From Candidatus Geothrix skivensis (GTDB lineage Bacteria > Acidobacteriota > Holophagae > Holophagales > Holophagaceae), in contig JADKIO010000005.1 in the NCBI GenBank assembly GCA_016721195.1, positions 186,001-250,000 of the forward strand: a stretch of DNA of 64,000 bases, in the 5' to 3' direction. Shown here one piece after another: positions 36,613 to 47,606 of the stretch. Position 1 is the stretch's first letter, and the number at the start of each line of letters is the position of its first letter. A program made the position numbers and the translations under genes. A model generated the notes under the pieces. It ran no database searches. It had not been told where the DNA came from and saw nothing but the letters and a program-made list of their open reading frames with translations.

Positions 36613-36689
36613 TGGTAGGGGGGCAGGATTTGAACCTACGACCTTTTGGGTTATGAGCCCAACGAGCTACCGGACTGCTCCACCCCGCG
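36613..36689 (-). tRNA. Initiator tRNA-fMet (anticodon CAT), slightly aberrant
   Basis: A cloverleaf is evident: acceptor start CGCGGGG, D-arm GAGC/GCTC with the initiator-type A11-U24 pair, anticodon stem TTGGG/CCCAA with loop CTCATAA (CAT at 36655-36653), and T-arm GTAGG-TTCAAAT-CCTGC. Three consecutive G-C anticodon-stem pairs also mark an initiator. Two oddities: the variable loop has one base more than usual (AAAA instead of AAA), and the 3' acceptor strand reads CCCCCTACCA where CCCCGCTACCA is expected, one G short, which breaks two acceptor pairs. These match the indel pattern of the surrounding genes. Confidence 0.85.
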
Positions 36690-36700
36690 GTAGGGATTCG

Positions 36701-36728
36701 AGTGTAGCAGGGAATGTGGGAAGGGCAA
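36701..36728 (-). promoter_or_regulatory. Promoter of the initiator tRNA
   Basis: On the minus strand TTGCCC (36728-36723) and TACACT (36706-36701) are 16 bases apart, and the tRNA begins 12 bases past the -10. Good position and spacing. Confidence 0.6.
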
Positions 36729-36780
36729 GGACGCACCTTGTTCCCACCTTGGTATGCTCGACGGACGCTCGGGAGTTTCG

Positions 36781-38727
36781 ATGGGACGCCGCCTGGTGGC
36801 TCTGCTGATGATGGTCGCGGCCCTGGGGCTGGGGGCGGGGCCGCGGACCTGGACGACGGAACAGTGGTTCGACAAGCCCCGCTCCCCCCGGATCGCCAAC
36901 TACCGCATCGAGGCCACGCTGGATTTTGAGCACAAGACTTTGGAGGGGCGCGAGACGCTCAGTTGGCGGAACACCGGCACGGCCCCCACGCGGGAATTGC
37001 CCCTGCACTTGTATCTCAACGCCTTTAAGGGCCCCCAGAGCCTGCTCATGAAGGAAAGCGAGGGCAGGCTGGGCCCGACCCGTCAGGAACGGTCACGGGA
37101 GGCCGCGTCCTGGGGGTACTGCCGCCTCATCAGCGCCCGGATGGAAGGGCGTGAGCTCAGCGGTCACGATGGCGAAGACGAAACGGTGCGATGGCTGAAT
37201 CTGCCCCGGGCGGTGGCCCCAGGGGAAACCATCCACCTCGAGATCACCTGGGAGAACCGCTATCCCAAAGTGTTCGCCCGCAGCGGGTGGGCGGGGAACT
37301 TCCTCATGTCCGGTCAGTGGTTCCCCAAGGTGGGCGTCTACCAGGGGGACCGCTGGAACTGCCACGCCTACCATGCGAACACGGAGTACTTCGCGGATTT
37401 CGGCGTCTACGACGTGGCCCTGTCCCTGCCCAATGCCCTGGGCCTGGCCCATACGGGCACCCAGACCAACTTCGTGACGGAGATCGAGAAGGACCCCCAG
37501 CGCCCCCTGAACGTCATCTGGCGCCTCCATGCGGAGGATGTCCACGACTTCGCCTGGGCGGTGATGCCCGAGGAGAGCTGGCGGAAGCCCGCCATGTTCG
37601 AGTACCGCGGGGTGCAGGTGTTCTACTACATCCATGGCCCCAACCGGGGCAACTTCCAGCGGCAGCGGCGGGCGGTGGAGAATGCCCTGCGGTGGAGCGA
37701 GGAGTGGTACTTCAAGTATCCCTATCCCACGCTCACGGTGATCGATACGCCCGACGACGCCAGTGGCGCCGACGGGATGGAGTACCCCACCCTCATCACG
37801 TCCGGCTCGGTCGCCTTCGATCCGCTGGGGCTCCGGCTGGTGCCCGAGGGGGTGGCCATCCACGAGTTCGGCCACCAGTTCTTCTACGGCCTGCTGGCCA
37901 GCAACGAGTTCGAGGAGCCCTGGCTCGACGAGGGCTTCACCAGCTGGTTCACCCACAAGGCCATGGAGCGGAGCTACCACTCCCTGCTGGGGGGGCGGCG
38001 CTTCCAGGTGGGGACGGATTTCGGCGCGTGGGCGGGCTACTGGATGGAACCCAGCAGCGACCCCCTCACCCGGTTCGGGTTCAAGACCATCAGCATGCAA
38101 AGCTCCTACATCGCGGCCTACGACAAGTCCACCCTCGTGCTCAACCAGCTGGAGGCCCTGCTGGGCCGCCCCGTGATGGAACAGGTGATGCGCGCCTACG
38201 CGCAGGAGATGGCCTTCCGGCACCCCACCCGCCAGGACTTCAGGCGCATCGCCGAACGGATCTCGGGCCGGGATCTGGGCGGCTTCTGGCGGGATTTCGT
38301 GGAGGGAACCGAGATCCTCGACTACGTCATCCGGGGCGTGAAGGAACGGGAGACCACCCAGGGCGGCTGGCTCTTCTCGGACAAGGCACCGGTCTTCGCG
38401 GCCCCCCAGCCCGCCACGCCGGGCAAGGTGGGCTCCATCACCCTCGAACGGAAAGGCGGCATCCGGGTGCCCATCACCCTCTGGGTGCGGCTGGAGAACC
38501 GGGAGGAGCAGCGGCTGGTCTGGGATGGGCAGGACCGCTGGATCACCTACGAGTTCGGATCCCCCGTGGCTGCGGCCGTCCTGGATCCCGATGGCAACTA
38601 CCCCATGCTCAAGGACCGCCTGCATGCGAGCTATACGCCCAGGCCCGTGCGCCGCGGCTTCCACTACTGGTCCCAGATGGTCTGGGGGGCCGTGGCGGGG
38701 TGGCTGCAGGGCTGCGGGATCGGGTAG
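36781..38727 (+). CDS. Secreted M1-family metallopeptidase
   Basis: A 648-residue exported zinc aminopeptidase-like protein. The zinc site is HEFGH (H361, E362, H365) with the third ligand Glu384 in WLDEGFTSW, the HEXXH-18-E pattern of M1. A GMEY motif (DGMEYPTLI, about residue 335) stands in for the usual GAMEN substrate-binding loop, a difference seen in the secreted bacterial branch. A signal peptide spans about residues 1-24. The C-terminal 170 residues are a beta-rich and helical tail. ATG 36781 follows GGGAG; an upstream in-frame ATG at 36754 is less likely. Confidence 0.9.
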   Translation: MGRRLVALLMMVAALGLGAGPRTWTTEQWFDKPRSPRIANYRIEATLDFEHKTLEGRETLSWRNTGTAPTRELPLHLYLNAFKGPQSLLMKESEGRLGPTRQERSREAASWGYCRLISARMEGRELSGHDGEDETVRWLNLPRAVAPGETIHLEITWENRYPKVFARSGWAGNFLMSGQWFPKVGVYQGDRWNCHAYHANTEYFADFGVYDVALSLPNALGLAHTGTQTNFVTEIEKDPQRPLNVIWRLHAEDVHDFAWAVMPEESWRKPAMFEYRGVQVFYYIHGPNRGNFQRQRRAVENALRWSEEWYFKYPYPTLTVIDTPDDASGADGMEYPTLITSGSVAFDPLGLRLVPEGVAIHEFGHQFFYGLLASNEFEEPWLDEGFTSWFTHKAMERSYHSLLGGRRFQVGTDFGAWAGYWMEPSSDPLTRFGFKTISMQSSYIAAYDKSTLVLNQLEALLGRPVMEQVMRAYAQEMAFRHPTRQDFRRIAERISGRDLGGFWRDFVEGTEILDYVIRGVKERETTQGGWLFSDKAPVFAAPQPATPGKVGSITLERKGGIRVPITLWVRLENREEQRLVWDGQDRWITYEFGSPVAAAVLDPDGNYPMLKDRLHASYTPRPVRRGFHYWSQMVWGAVAGWLQGCGIG

Positions 38728-38730
38728 CTG

Positions 38731-39690
38731 CTAAGGCTTGCCCGGCGCCGCATCCCCCATGCGGATGGCCTGGATGGCTCCTTTGGGATCCAGGTCGATG
38801 AGGATGGGAAACCAGGCCAGCCCCAGGGCCTCGAAGGCGGCTCGGCTGGGGGCGAAGAAGGCGGTCCGCCCCGAGGGCCGGAGCCTTTCCACCAGAGCCC
38901 GGCCTTCGTGCAGGAGGGGTTCGGAAAGGCCGGCGTCCCGCTCGCCGAGGCTCCCCGTGGCACTGGGGATGATCCAGACCGTGCCTCCGGGCACCTCCGG
39001 CAGGGAACCATCTTCCAGGGGGCAAATCCAGGCGCGGCTGGCGCCCAGCTCGTCCAGCCGAAGATCCCGGTAGTCCAAGCCCGGCAGCGTCCACACCCGC
39101 AGGACGGGGGAGGGTCCGCCCAGCAGCCCGAAGAGCCGCTGGAAGCCCTGGACGACCTCCGCGAAGTCCTCCCCGGCGAGGGCGCGGAGCCCGGCCAGGC
39201 GATCCTCGTCCTTTTCCGCCAGGGCCCAGCAGAGGGCATGGCGCAGGGCGTAGCCTCGGGTGAGGGTGGGCCCCTCGCCCAGCAACCGGCCCTCCCAGGC
39301 TCGCCGCACCGTGGCATCGAAGGCGCCCGTCCGAACCTGGAGCCGACCCCAGCGCCAGAGGGCCAGGGCGGTGCCGGGTTCCCGGAGGGGCAGTGCCTTC
39401 AGGCCCGACGCGAGCTGGTCTTTCGGTGCCTTCAGGAGGGCGTGCAGGGCCTCGGCCTCGCCGCGGGGGGGACCGGCCGCGAAGGGATTGGCCGGCAGCG
39501 CCCGGGCGGCATCGAAGGTGGCGGCGGCCCGGAGCCAGCGGTACTCCAGCATGGCCCTGCCCCCCAGCTTCGGGGCCGGCGGGAGGGGCTGACCCCAGTC
39601 GAAGGCCTCCAGCAGGGCGTTCTCCGCCTCCTGGCCGGCGGGTGCCGGGGCGGCGATGGCGGGCGGTGTCTGCAGGGCGAGCAGCGGCAT
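38731..39690 (-). CDS. Uncharacterised 319-residue protein
   Basis: I do not recognise this protein. It begins with a modestly hydrophobic stretch (MPLLALQTPPAIAAPAPAG) that might be a signal peptide, followed by an Ala/Leu/Arg-rich helical body resembling TPR-like packing (about residues 30-200), then a beta-alpha region (ILIDLDPKGAIQAIRM at the end) that resembles a thioredoxin-like or receiver-like fold only loosely. It is convergent with the M1 peptidase gene (3-base gap) and divergent from pyrF (50 bases). Start ATG 39690 follows AGAGG. Confidence 0.75.
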   Translation of the reverse strand: MPLLALQTPPAIAAPAPAGQEAENALLEAFDWGQPLPPAPKLGGRAMLEYRWLRAAATFDAARALPANPFAAGPPRGEAEALHALLKAPKDQLASGLKALPLREPGTALALWRWGRLQVRTGAFDATVRRAWEGRLLGEGPTLTRGYALRHALCWALAEKDEDRLAGLRALAGEDFAEVVQGFQRLFGLLGGPSPVLRVWTLPGLDYRDLRLDELGASRAWICPLEDGSLPEVPGGTVWIIPSATGSLGERDAGLSEPLLHEGRALVERLRPSGRTAFFAPSRAAFEALGLAWFPILIDLDPKGAIQAIRMGDAAPGKP

Positions 39691-39740
39691 GGGGGGCCTC
39701 TTGATGGCAGAATGGTCCTCCGCATCATACGGGAGTCCCC

Positions 39741-40466
39741 TTGCCTGCACCCGCCCTGACCCTCACCGCCCGCGAGCGACTCGTGGTGGCCCTGGATGTC
39801 CCCACGGCCAAGGAGGCCCTGGCCATGGCGGATCGGCTGTCCGGTCGGGTGGGCATGCTCAAGGTGGGGCTGGAGCTGTTCTGTGCCGAGGGTCCGGCCT
39901 TCGTGAAGGAGTTGCAGGCCCGGGTTCCGGTCTTCCTGGATCTCAAGCTCCACGATATTCCCACCACGGTCCGGCGGGCCCTGGAGGCCCTGCTGAAGCT
40001 GGATCCGCGCCTGATCAACGTCCATGCCCAGGGGGGGCCGGCCATGCTGGAGGCCGCCGTGGAGGCCATCCACGCCCACCGGCGGGCCGGGGGCCGGACG
40101 GAGCTGCTGGCCGTGACCGTGCTCACCAGCCTGGACCGGGAGGCCCTGGCGGCCCTGGGCCATGCGGGCCAGCCTGAAGACTTGGCCCTGGCCTATGCGA
40201 AGCTCGCCAGCCAGGCGGGTTGTGCCGGCGTGGTGTGCTCTGCCTGGGAGGCGACGGCCATCCGGGAGGCCTGCGGGGAGGGTTTCCACCGCCTCACGCC
40301 GGGCATCCGCCCCGCGGGCGTGGCCAACCAGGATCAGGCCCGGGTGATGACGCCCGCCCAGGCCCTGAAGCACGGCTCCACCTGGCTGGTGGTGGGGCGC
40401 CCCATCACCCATGCGGCGGACCCCGCCGCCGCGGCGGAGGCCATTGTGGCCGAGATGCAGGCCTAG
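39741..40466 (+). CDS. pyrF: Orotidine 5'-phosphate decarboxylase
   Basis: The last step of UMP synthesis: OMP to UMP plus CO2. The catalytic DLKLHDIP (Asp-x-Lys-x-x-Asp) lies near residues 71-78, the N-terminal VALDVP strand supplies a substrate-binding Asp, and the phosphate-binding end is TPGIRP with VVGRPITHA. Length 241 matches the family. The start is TTG at 39741, preceded by GGGAG; no better start lies in frame. The next gene begins 7 bases after the stop, so the three genes pyrF, unknown, pnuC probably form an operon. Confidence 0.95.
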   Translation: MPAPALTLTARERLVVALDVPTAKEALAMADRLSGRVGMLKVGLELFCAEGPAFVKELQARVPVFLDLKLHDIPTTVRRALEALLKLDPRLINVHAQGGPAMLEAAVEAIHAHRRAGGRTELLAVTVLTSLDREALAALGHAGQPEDLALAYAKLASQAGCAGVVCSAWEATAIREACGEGFHRLTPGIRPAGVANQDQARVMTPAQALKHGSTWLVVGRPITHAADPAAAAEAIVAEMQA

Positions 40467-40473
40467 GTCCCAG

Positions 40474-41016
40474 ATGTCTGCAGGCTCCCCCCTCGTTTTC
40501 CGGCCCTCTTTTGCCCAGCGGGCCATGGCCATGCTCCTGTTCGCCGGCTCCTGGCTGGTGGGGGTGCGGGCCCTGGCCCAGATCATGGAGCGGCTGCCGG
40601 TACTGCGGGCCTCCCTCAAGGTGGCGGAATCCGCCGGGGAGCCCACCTGGTCCTTCTGGATCGCGGTGACCGCGGCCATCGGCGCCGTGGTGGCCGGCAG
40701 CCTGCTCCTGCTGGGGACCCTGGTCTGCGTGCTGACGGTCGAGGGCTCCCAGGTGCTGGTGGACGACCTGGGCCTGAGCGTGGAGCACAACGCCCTGCCG
40801 GCGCCCCTGGCGCGGAAATTCGGGGCGGGCCGGCTGCTCTGGAAGCAGGTCTCGCGCCTGGAGCGCTCGGGCCCCTTCTTCGTGCTGCGGGGCGGGGCCG
40901 AGCCCCCGCACCACGGCCGGAAGGACCCCACCCTCCGCTTCCTGCTGGTGGACGAACTGGAGCGTCTGGTGCTCACCATCCTGGAGCGCAGCCCGAACCT
41001 CAAGCACGAGGACTGA
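40474..41016 (+). CDS. Uncharacterised membrane protein between pyrF and pnuC
   Basis: A 180-residue protein with two membrane spans (about residues 17-37 and 60-87) and a cytoplasmic-looking C-terminal domain (about 90-180) rich in Glu, Arg and Leu with pattern QVLVDDLGLSVEHN, reminiscent of small PH-like membrane-anchored domains. No catalytic motif is seen. It sits in a tight row between pyrF (7 bases) and pnuC (TGATG overlap), so it may be needed with the transporter. I use ATG 40474, with AGGT upstream. Confidence 0.75.
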   Translation: MSAGSPLVFRPSFAQRAMAMLLFAGSWLVGVRALAQIMERLPVLRASLKVAESAGEPTWSFWIAVTAAIGAVVAGSLLLLGTLVCVLTVEGSQVLVDDLGLSVEHNALPAPLARKFGAGRLLWKQVSRLERSGPFFVLRGGAEPPHHGRKDPTLRFLLVDELERLVLTILERSPNLKHED

Positions 41017-41606
41017 TGCCCTCCCTGATGGAGGTCTTCGGCTTCATCACGGGTGCGGCCTGCGTGGCGCTGCTGGTGCGCCAGAACATCTGGAACTGGC
41101 CCATCGGCATCGCAAACAACCTGGTGTTCATCGTCCTGTTCTACCGCACAGGGCTCTACGCGGACGTGGGCCTGCAGGGCTTCTACATCGCCATCTCCCT
41201 CTATGGCTGGTGGAGCTGGCTCCACGGCGGGCGGGATCACGGCGCCTTGCAGGTGGCGCGGGTGAGACCCCTGGTGGCCGCCCTGCTGGCCGGAGCGGTG
41301 ATCGGCCTCACTGCGCTGCTGGCCTGGCTGCTCCGGCGCTACACCAACAGCACCGTGCCCGTGCTGGATTCCCTCATCACGGCCCTCAGCCTGGTCGCGC
41401 AGTTCATGATGACCCGCAAGTGGCTCGAGAACTGGCTGGTCTGGATCACCGCCAACTGCCTTTCGGTGGGCCTGCTGATCTACAAGGGGCTCTACGTCAC
41501 CAGCGCCCTCTACCTGGTGTACCAGGTGCTCTGCGTGCTGGGCTGGATCGAGTGGCGGCGGGCCCTGAGGGCGGGGGCAGATCAGGACGCGGACTGCTCC
41601 GCATAG
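41016..41606 (+). CDS. pnuC: Nicotinamide riboside transporter PnuC
   Basis: A 196-residue permease with about seven spans. PnuC hallmarks are visible: NIWNWPIGIANNL, ISLYGWWSWLHGG and, near the C-terminus, RKWLENWLVWI followed by a tryptophan-rich end. The family takes up nicotinamide riboside by facilitated diffusion, feeding NAD salvage. Its start overlaps the previous stop. Its last 25 bases overlap the end of the convergent 41582-42247 gene on the other strand. Confidence 0.93.
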   Translation: MPSLMEVFGFITGAACVALLVRQNIWNWPIGIANNLVFIVLFYRTGLYADVGLQGFYIAISLYGWWSWLHGGRDHGALQVARVRPLVAALLAGAVIGLTALLAWLLRRYTNSTVPVLDSLITALSLVAQFMMTRKWLENWLVWITANCLSVGLLIYKGLYVTSALYLVYQVLCVLGWIEWRRALRAGADQDADCSA

Positions 41607-42247
41607 CGGATTTCGGCAGGGGCCTCGAACAGTTTCAGATCGGGCGATGGCAGGAATTGAAACTCGAGGTATTCGTAGACGGTAAAGATGCCCTCCTTGT
41701 TCATCAGGAACAGGAAAGCCGGCACACCCTTCTCCTCCTTCCGGACCAGGATGAGGGTCCAATCCTCAGTCCCCAGCACCTGTTTCACCATCTCCCCCAT
41801 CGGCGTCTTCATGGGGGTGTAGGGGGCTTTGAACGAATCGAAATACTGCACCTCCCGGCCGAACTCCAGGTTTGCAAGGCTGGGTGGAAAGCCCACCGGC
41901 ATACCTTCCTTCGGGAACATGGGGAACCTCACCTCGCCCTTGGGATCGGGATCGACAAGGTGCTTCCCCGTGCCGTCGGCCCGGTTCACCATCCAGGTAT
42001 CCGGAGCCTTGCACACGATCAGCAGGTGCAGCTTGGTGTCGGGATTCGACTCCTCCTCGATGCGCGCGAAACGATCTCCAAGGCGGTGGATGACCTTGGG
42101 CTTCTCCGCGAAGCTGCCTTTGGGGAACCTGGGAGAAGTGGCTTTGACGACCATCCGGACCTGTCGCTCAGGGCTGGGCTGGGCGATGAGGGGGATGCCG
42201 AGCAGCAAGCAGACAGCGATCCACCGGATGACAGGGTTTGGGGTCAT
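41582..42247 (-). CDS. Uncharacterised secreted protein
   Basis: A 221-residue protein with a signal peptide (MTPNPVIRWIAVCLLLGIPL then IAQ). The mature part is beta-rich with repeated short strands and a C-terminal FEAPAEIRY. It resembles lipoprotein carrier-like or DUF4412-like secreted proteins in shape, but I cannot assign a family. It lies 13 bases after the radical SAM gene, same strand, and its end overlaps pnuC by 25 bases tail to tail. Confidence 0.7.
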   Translation of the reverse strand: MTPNPVIRWIAVCLLLGIPLIAQPSPERQVRMVVKATSPRFPKGSFAEKPKVIHRLGDRFARIEEESNPDTKLHLLIVCKAPDTWMVNRADGTGKHLVDPDPKGEVRFPMFPKEGMPVGFPPSLANLEFGREVQYFDSFKAPYTPMKTPMGEMVKQVLGTEDWTLILVRKEEKGVPAFLFLMNKEGIFTVYEYLEFQFLPSPDLKLFEAPAEIRYAEQSAS

Positions 42248-42260
42248 GGTGTCCTCCTCG

Positions 42261-43916
42261 CTACAGCTTCGGCCGGCTGAGGTAGGCCTCGGCGCCCTTC
42301 ATCTCCGCGGTTGGCCCGTGGGCGGCCTTCTTCGGGCGGGCCTGGCCCTGGGCCAGGCCCCACAACCGGGCCAGCTCTGTGGCCTCGGGATTCCCGGGCG
42401 CCAGGGCCAGCACCTCGGCGAGGTCGGCGCGGGCTTTCTTGAGCTGGCCGAGCCTTTCGCGGAGCAGGGCCCGCTTCAGGAAGCCCCAGGGGTTCGCGGG
42501 CTCCCGGGCGATGACCTCGGCGTATTCGGCCTCGGCCTCCATCCACCGGCCCTCCTCTTCCGCCGCCTCGCCGCAGAGCAGGTTGGTGACGGCGCAGAAG
42601 CCCAGCCACCGTTTCTGCTCGGCGAACTCGGCGGTTGAGAAGCGGGCCTTGGGCCGAGCCCGCTGGGCCGCCTGGTCCAGGTGGCGCAGGGCCTTTTCGG
42701 TATGGCCATCCACCCGGGCGAAGATCTCCGCGTCCCCGCTGACCCGGTAGAAGTCCCGCTGGATGCGGCCCTCGGCCCGGTACTGATCGAACATCCGCGT
42801 CCCGGGATAGAGGGCCAGGGGGCTGATCTGGCAGTCGCTGGGCCGGGTGTCGCGGATGAAGGCGGCGGTCTCCTCCACATCCGCCCAGGTTTCGCCGGGG
42901 ATGCCCGTGATGAGGTAGATGCCCAGGTTCATGCCTACCTTGCGCACCAGGTCCAAAGCCCTTCGTGCATGCCGCAGGTTGGTGCCCTTGTCCAGCAGGG
43001 CCAGTACGCGCTCGCTGCCGTGCTCGACGCCGAACTGCATGAACTCGCAGCCGGCCCGCTTCATGGCCACCAGGCGGTCCTCGTCCACCAGGTTCACCCG
43101 GCTTTGGCAGTTCCAGAGGGGGTGCAGGCCGCTCTGCTGGATGCCGTCCATGAGCTTGAGCACCCGGTCCCGGTTGGCGGTGAAGGTATCGTCCCGGAAG
43201 CTGAAGTAGGTGAGGCCGTGGCGCTCCCGCAGCAGACGCATCTCCCGCAGCACCGAGGCGGCGCTGCGGAAGCGGATGGACGTGCCCCAGAACTCCGGCG
43301 TATTGCAGAAGTTGCAGGTGGCCGGGCAGCCGCGGCTGGTGCTGAGGTAGGCCAGCTGGCCCACGTCGTTCAGGAAGTCCGCCTCCAGGTGCTCGGCGGG
43401 GATCCCCACGGCATCCAGGTCCTCCAGGGGAGGCTGGGGCAGGGTGGGGCCACCGCGGAGGATCAGGCCCGGCGTCTGTTTCCACAGGTCCGACCCCGGG
43501 GCCACCCGCAGCCGCTCCAGGAGGCCCAGGAGGGGGGTCTCCCCCTCGCCCTGCACGATGGCATCGAGGGCCGGGCAGTCCTCGAAGACCTCGGTCGCCA
43601 GGTGGGTGGGATGGGGCCCGCCGGCCAGGAGGATGGCCTGGGGACAGGCCTCCCGGGCCCAGGCCAGCAGCTCACAGGAGCGCTTGCGGTTGAAGGTGAA
43701 CATGGAGATGCCCACCACGGCGGGTGCCTGGGAACGGAAATAGGCCAGGACCTCCTTCCGGGTCTTGCCGCTCAGGTTGGCCAGGCGACAGGGGAGGGAG
43801 CGGGATTTGAGCATGGCCTGCAGGTAGCCCAGACCGATGGGCAGGAAGGTCATCCACTCGTCCCCGAAGCCACTCCGGGGGGCGCTGTAGGCGAGTAGGG
43901 TCCGGGGCGGCGTCAT
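42261..43916 (-). CDS. B12-binding-domain radical SAM protein with C-terminal TPR-like region
   Basis: A 551-residue enzyme. The N-terminal part (about 1-140) is the cobalamin-binding Rossmann-like domain (LPIGLGYLQAML, VGISMFTFN, LLAGGPHPT). The radical SAM core has CPATCNFC (about residues 199-206) with the CX3CX2C pattern and continues to GIPGETWADVEETAAFI. The last 120 residues are helical repeats (AEYAEVIAREPANPWGFLK), a TPR-like tail. The class includes methyltransferases and ring-forming enzymes; the substrate here is unknown. The gene is divergent from the PilZ gene. Confidence 0.88.
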   Translation of the reverse strand: MTPPRTLLAYSAPRSGFGDEWMTFLPIGLGYLQAMLKSRSLPCRLANLSGKTRKEVLAYFRSQAPAVVGISMFTFNRKRSCELLAWAREACPQAILLAGGPHPTHLATEVFEDCPALDAIVQGEGETPLLGLLERLRVAPGSDLWKQTPGLILRGGPTLPQPPLEDLDAVGIPAEHLEADFLNDVGQLAYLSTSRGCPATCNFCNTPEFWGTSIRFRSAASVLREMRLLRERHGLTYFSFRDDTFTANRDRVLKLMDGIQQSGLHPLWNCQSRVNLVDEDRLVAMKRAGCEFMQFGVEHGSERVLALLDKGTNLRHARRALDLVRKVGMNLGIYLITGIPGETWADVEETAAFIRDTRPSDCQISPLALYPGTRMFDQYRAEGRIQRDFYRVSGDAEIFARVDGHTEKALRHLDQAAQRARPKARFSTAEFAEQKRWLGFCAVTNLLCGEAAEEEGRWMEAEAEYAEVIAREPANPWGFLKRALLRERLGQLKKARADLAEVLALAPGNPEATELARLWGLAQGQARPKKAAHGPTAEMKGAEAYLSRPKL

Positions 43917-44035
43917 TGTTTCGGGAATCCAGAGCTTTCCAGTCTACGCCGCCCCTTGCCCTGCGCCCACTTCCTTGCCTGGAAACCCTTTGCCATCCAT
44001 GCAGCCCCTATCGATCGCATGGACACGCTCCTGGC

Positions 44036-45214
44036 ATGATGGAGGCAAGAACACCTGGAGGCATCTTGGCCGGCAACCTGATCCGGAACTCGGAGACCAT
44101 CGCTGATATCTTCCGCCGCGCCTGCGATCGGCGGGAGCTGCTGATCCTGGTCACTCCGTACCTCCGCTTCGAATCCTCCTTCGTCAAGACCGAGGGCCGC
44201 GAGTTCCAGGTGGCGGCCACCATGGGGCGCGAGGATGCCACCTTCGGGCTGCGCAATGCGGGGCTCAAGCTGCGGTTCCCCCATGGCATCAGCTTCCTGG
44301 AGGCCCCCACGGAGCTGAAGGGCTTTGGCATGCACGATGGCCGCCGGACCCTCCGCCTGGCGATGCCGGAGGTGCTGAACGAAGAGGATCACCGGGGCTC
44401 GTACCGCGTGGATCGCCTGGGCCGGGTGCCCGTGACCTTCAGCACGCCGAAGTTCGACCTGGTCATCGGCACCCTGGTGGACATCAGCACCACGGGGGTT
44501 CGGGTCTACAGCACCAGGGATTTCCAGGAAGGCGAGCTGGAGCCCGGGGAGGACATGGCGGTGACCATCCAGCTCACCGACCTCATCCGGATCAACACCA
44601 ATGTGAAGCTGCGCCACGTGAACGGGCGCACCTTCGGCGTGGAGTTCCGCCCCCAGCTGGACGAGGTGATCCTGCACCCGCTCTCCCGCTGGGTGTTCGA
44701 GAAGCGGGAGGAGGATCTCGAGCGCCTCTCCCGGCGGGGCGTGGAAACGGGCCAGCCCAGCCCCGGCGCCGCCAAGGCGTCCGCCGGGCATCCTTCAGGC
44801 CTGCTGCTGGTCTCGGGGGACGCGGGGCTGGAGGGCTCTCTCCAGGAGCTGCTGGGGGGGCTCCAGCCCCTCTGGCGGATTCCGCCCACCATGGCGGCCC
44901 TGAAGGAGGCCCTCAACCAGCGGCCCTCCCTGGTGCTCTACCACATCCCCAGCCTGAGCCTGGACGAGCGGCGGCGCATCAAGACCATGACCGAGACCAT
45001 CCTGGGACGGGCGCCCTTCCTGCTGCTGGGCACGGCCGTGGACGGCGGCGGACTCCTCGAGCTGGGCAGCGAGCTCAAAGCCTCCGTGTCCATCGTCTTC
45101 AACCCCGAGCGGGGCACCTTCTTCCAGCGCCTCGTGCAGGGGGTGCTGCGGCGGGTCTATGAGGGCGGTGAGTCGCCCATGATGCCTTCGGAAAAGGAAG
45201 GCCCTTCCAGCTGA
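44036..45214 (+). CDS. PilZ-domain protein with YcgR-like N-terminus and degenerate receiver-like tail
   Basis: A candidate c-di-GMP effector of about 392 residues. The N-terminal part (about 20-110) resembles a YcgR/flagellar-brake domain. A PilZ domain follows: RGSYRVDR (about 120-127, RxxxR), then VDISTTGVRVYS and later FGVEFRP. The C-terminal 130 residues look like a receiver fold (LLLVSGDAGLEGSLQELLGG), but the phosphoacceptor Asp position (LVLYHIPSLS) lacks it. Start choice is uncertain: ATG 44036 has no ribosome site, while TTG at 44066 follows GGAGG by five bases and may be the true start. Confidence 0.8.
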   Translation: MMEARTPGGILAGNLIRNSETIADIFRRACDRRELLILVTPYLRFESSFVKTEGREFQVAATMGREDATFGLRNAGLKLRFPHGISFLEAPTELKGFGMHDGRRTLRLAMPEVLNEEDHRGSYRVDRLGRVPVTFSTPKFDLVIGTLVDISTTGVRVYSTRDFQEGELEPGEDMAVTIQLTDLIRINTNVKLRHVNGRTFGVEFRPQLDEVILHPLSRWVFEKREEDLERLSRRGVETGQPSPGAAKASAGHPSGLLLVSGDAGLEGSLQELLGGLQPLWRIPPTMAALKEALNQRPSLVLYHIPSLSLDERRRIKTMTETILGRAPFLLLGTAVDGGGLLELGSELKASVSIVFNPERGTFFQRLVQGVLRRVYEGGESPMMPSEKEGPSS

Positions 45215-45247
45215 CAGTCAAGCCTCGTTCAACCGGGCAGGGGCCGC

Positions 45248-45253
45248 TAGAAT
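45248..45253 (+). promoter_or_regulatory. Possible -10 element (TAGAAT) of purL
   Basis: TAGAAT ends 20 bases before the purL ATG, implying a very short leader. TTCAAC about 16 bases upstream is a weak -35. Confidence 0.35.
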
Positions 45254-45272
45254 CAAGGCTTCCGGAGCCTCC

Positions 45273-47573
<2,301 letters not shown>

Positions 47574-47606
47574 TCGCGTCCGTCACCTGCTGGCGTCACC
47601 ACGCCA

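Noticed and set aside
39432..41762. Long minus-strand frame opposite pyrF and pnuC
   Set aside because: Antisense to well-identified genes; composition not protein-like.
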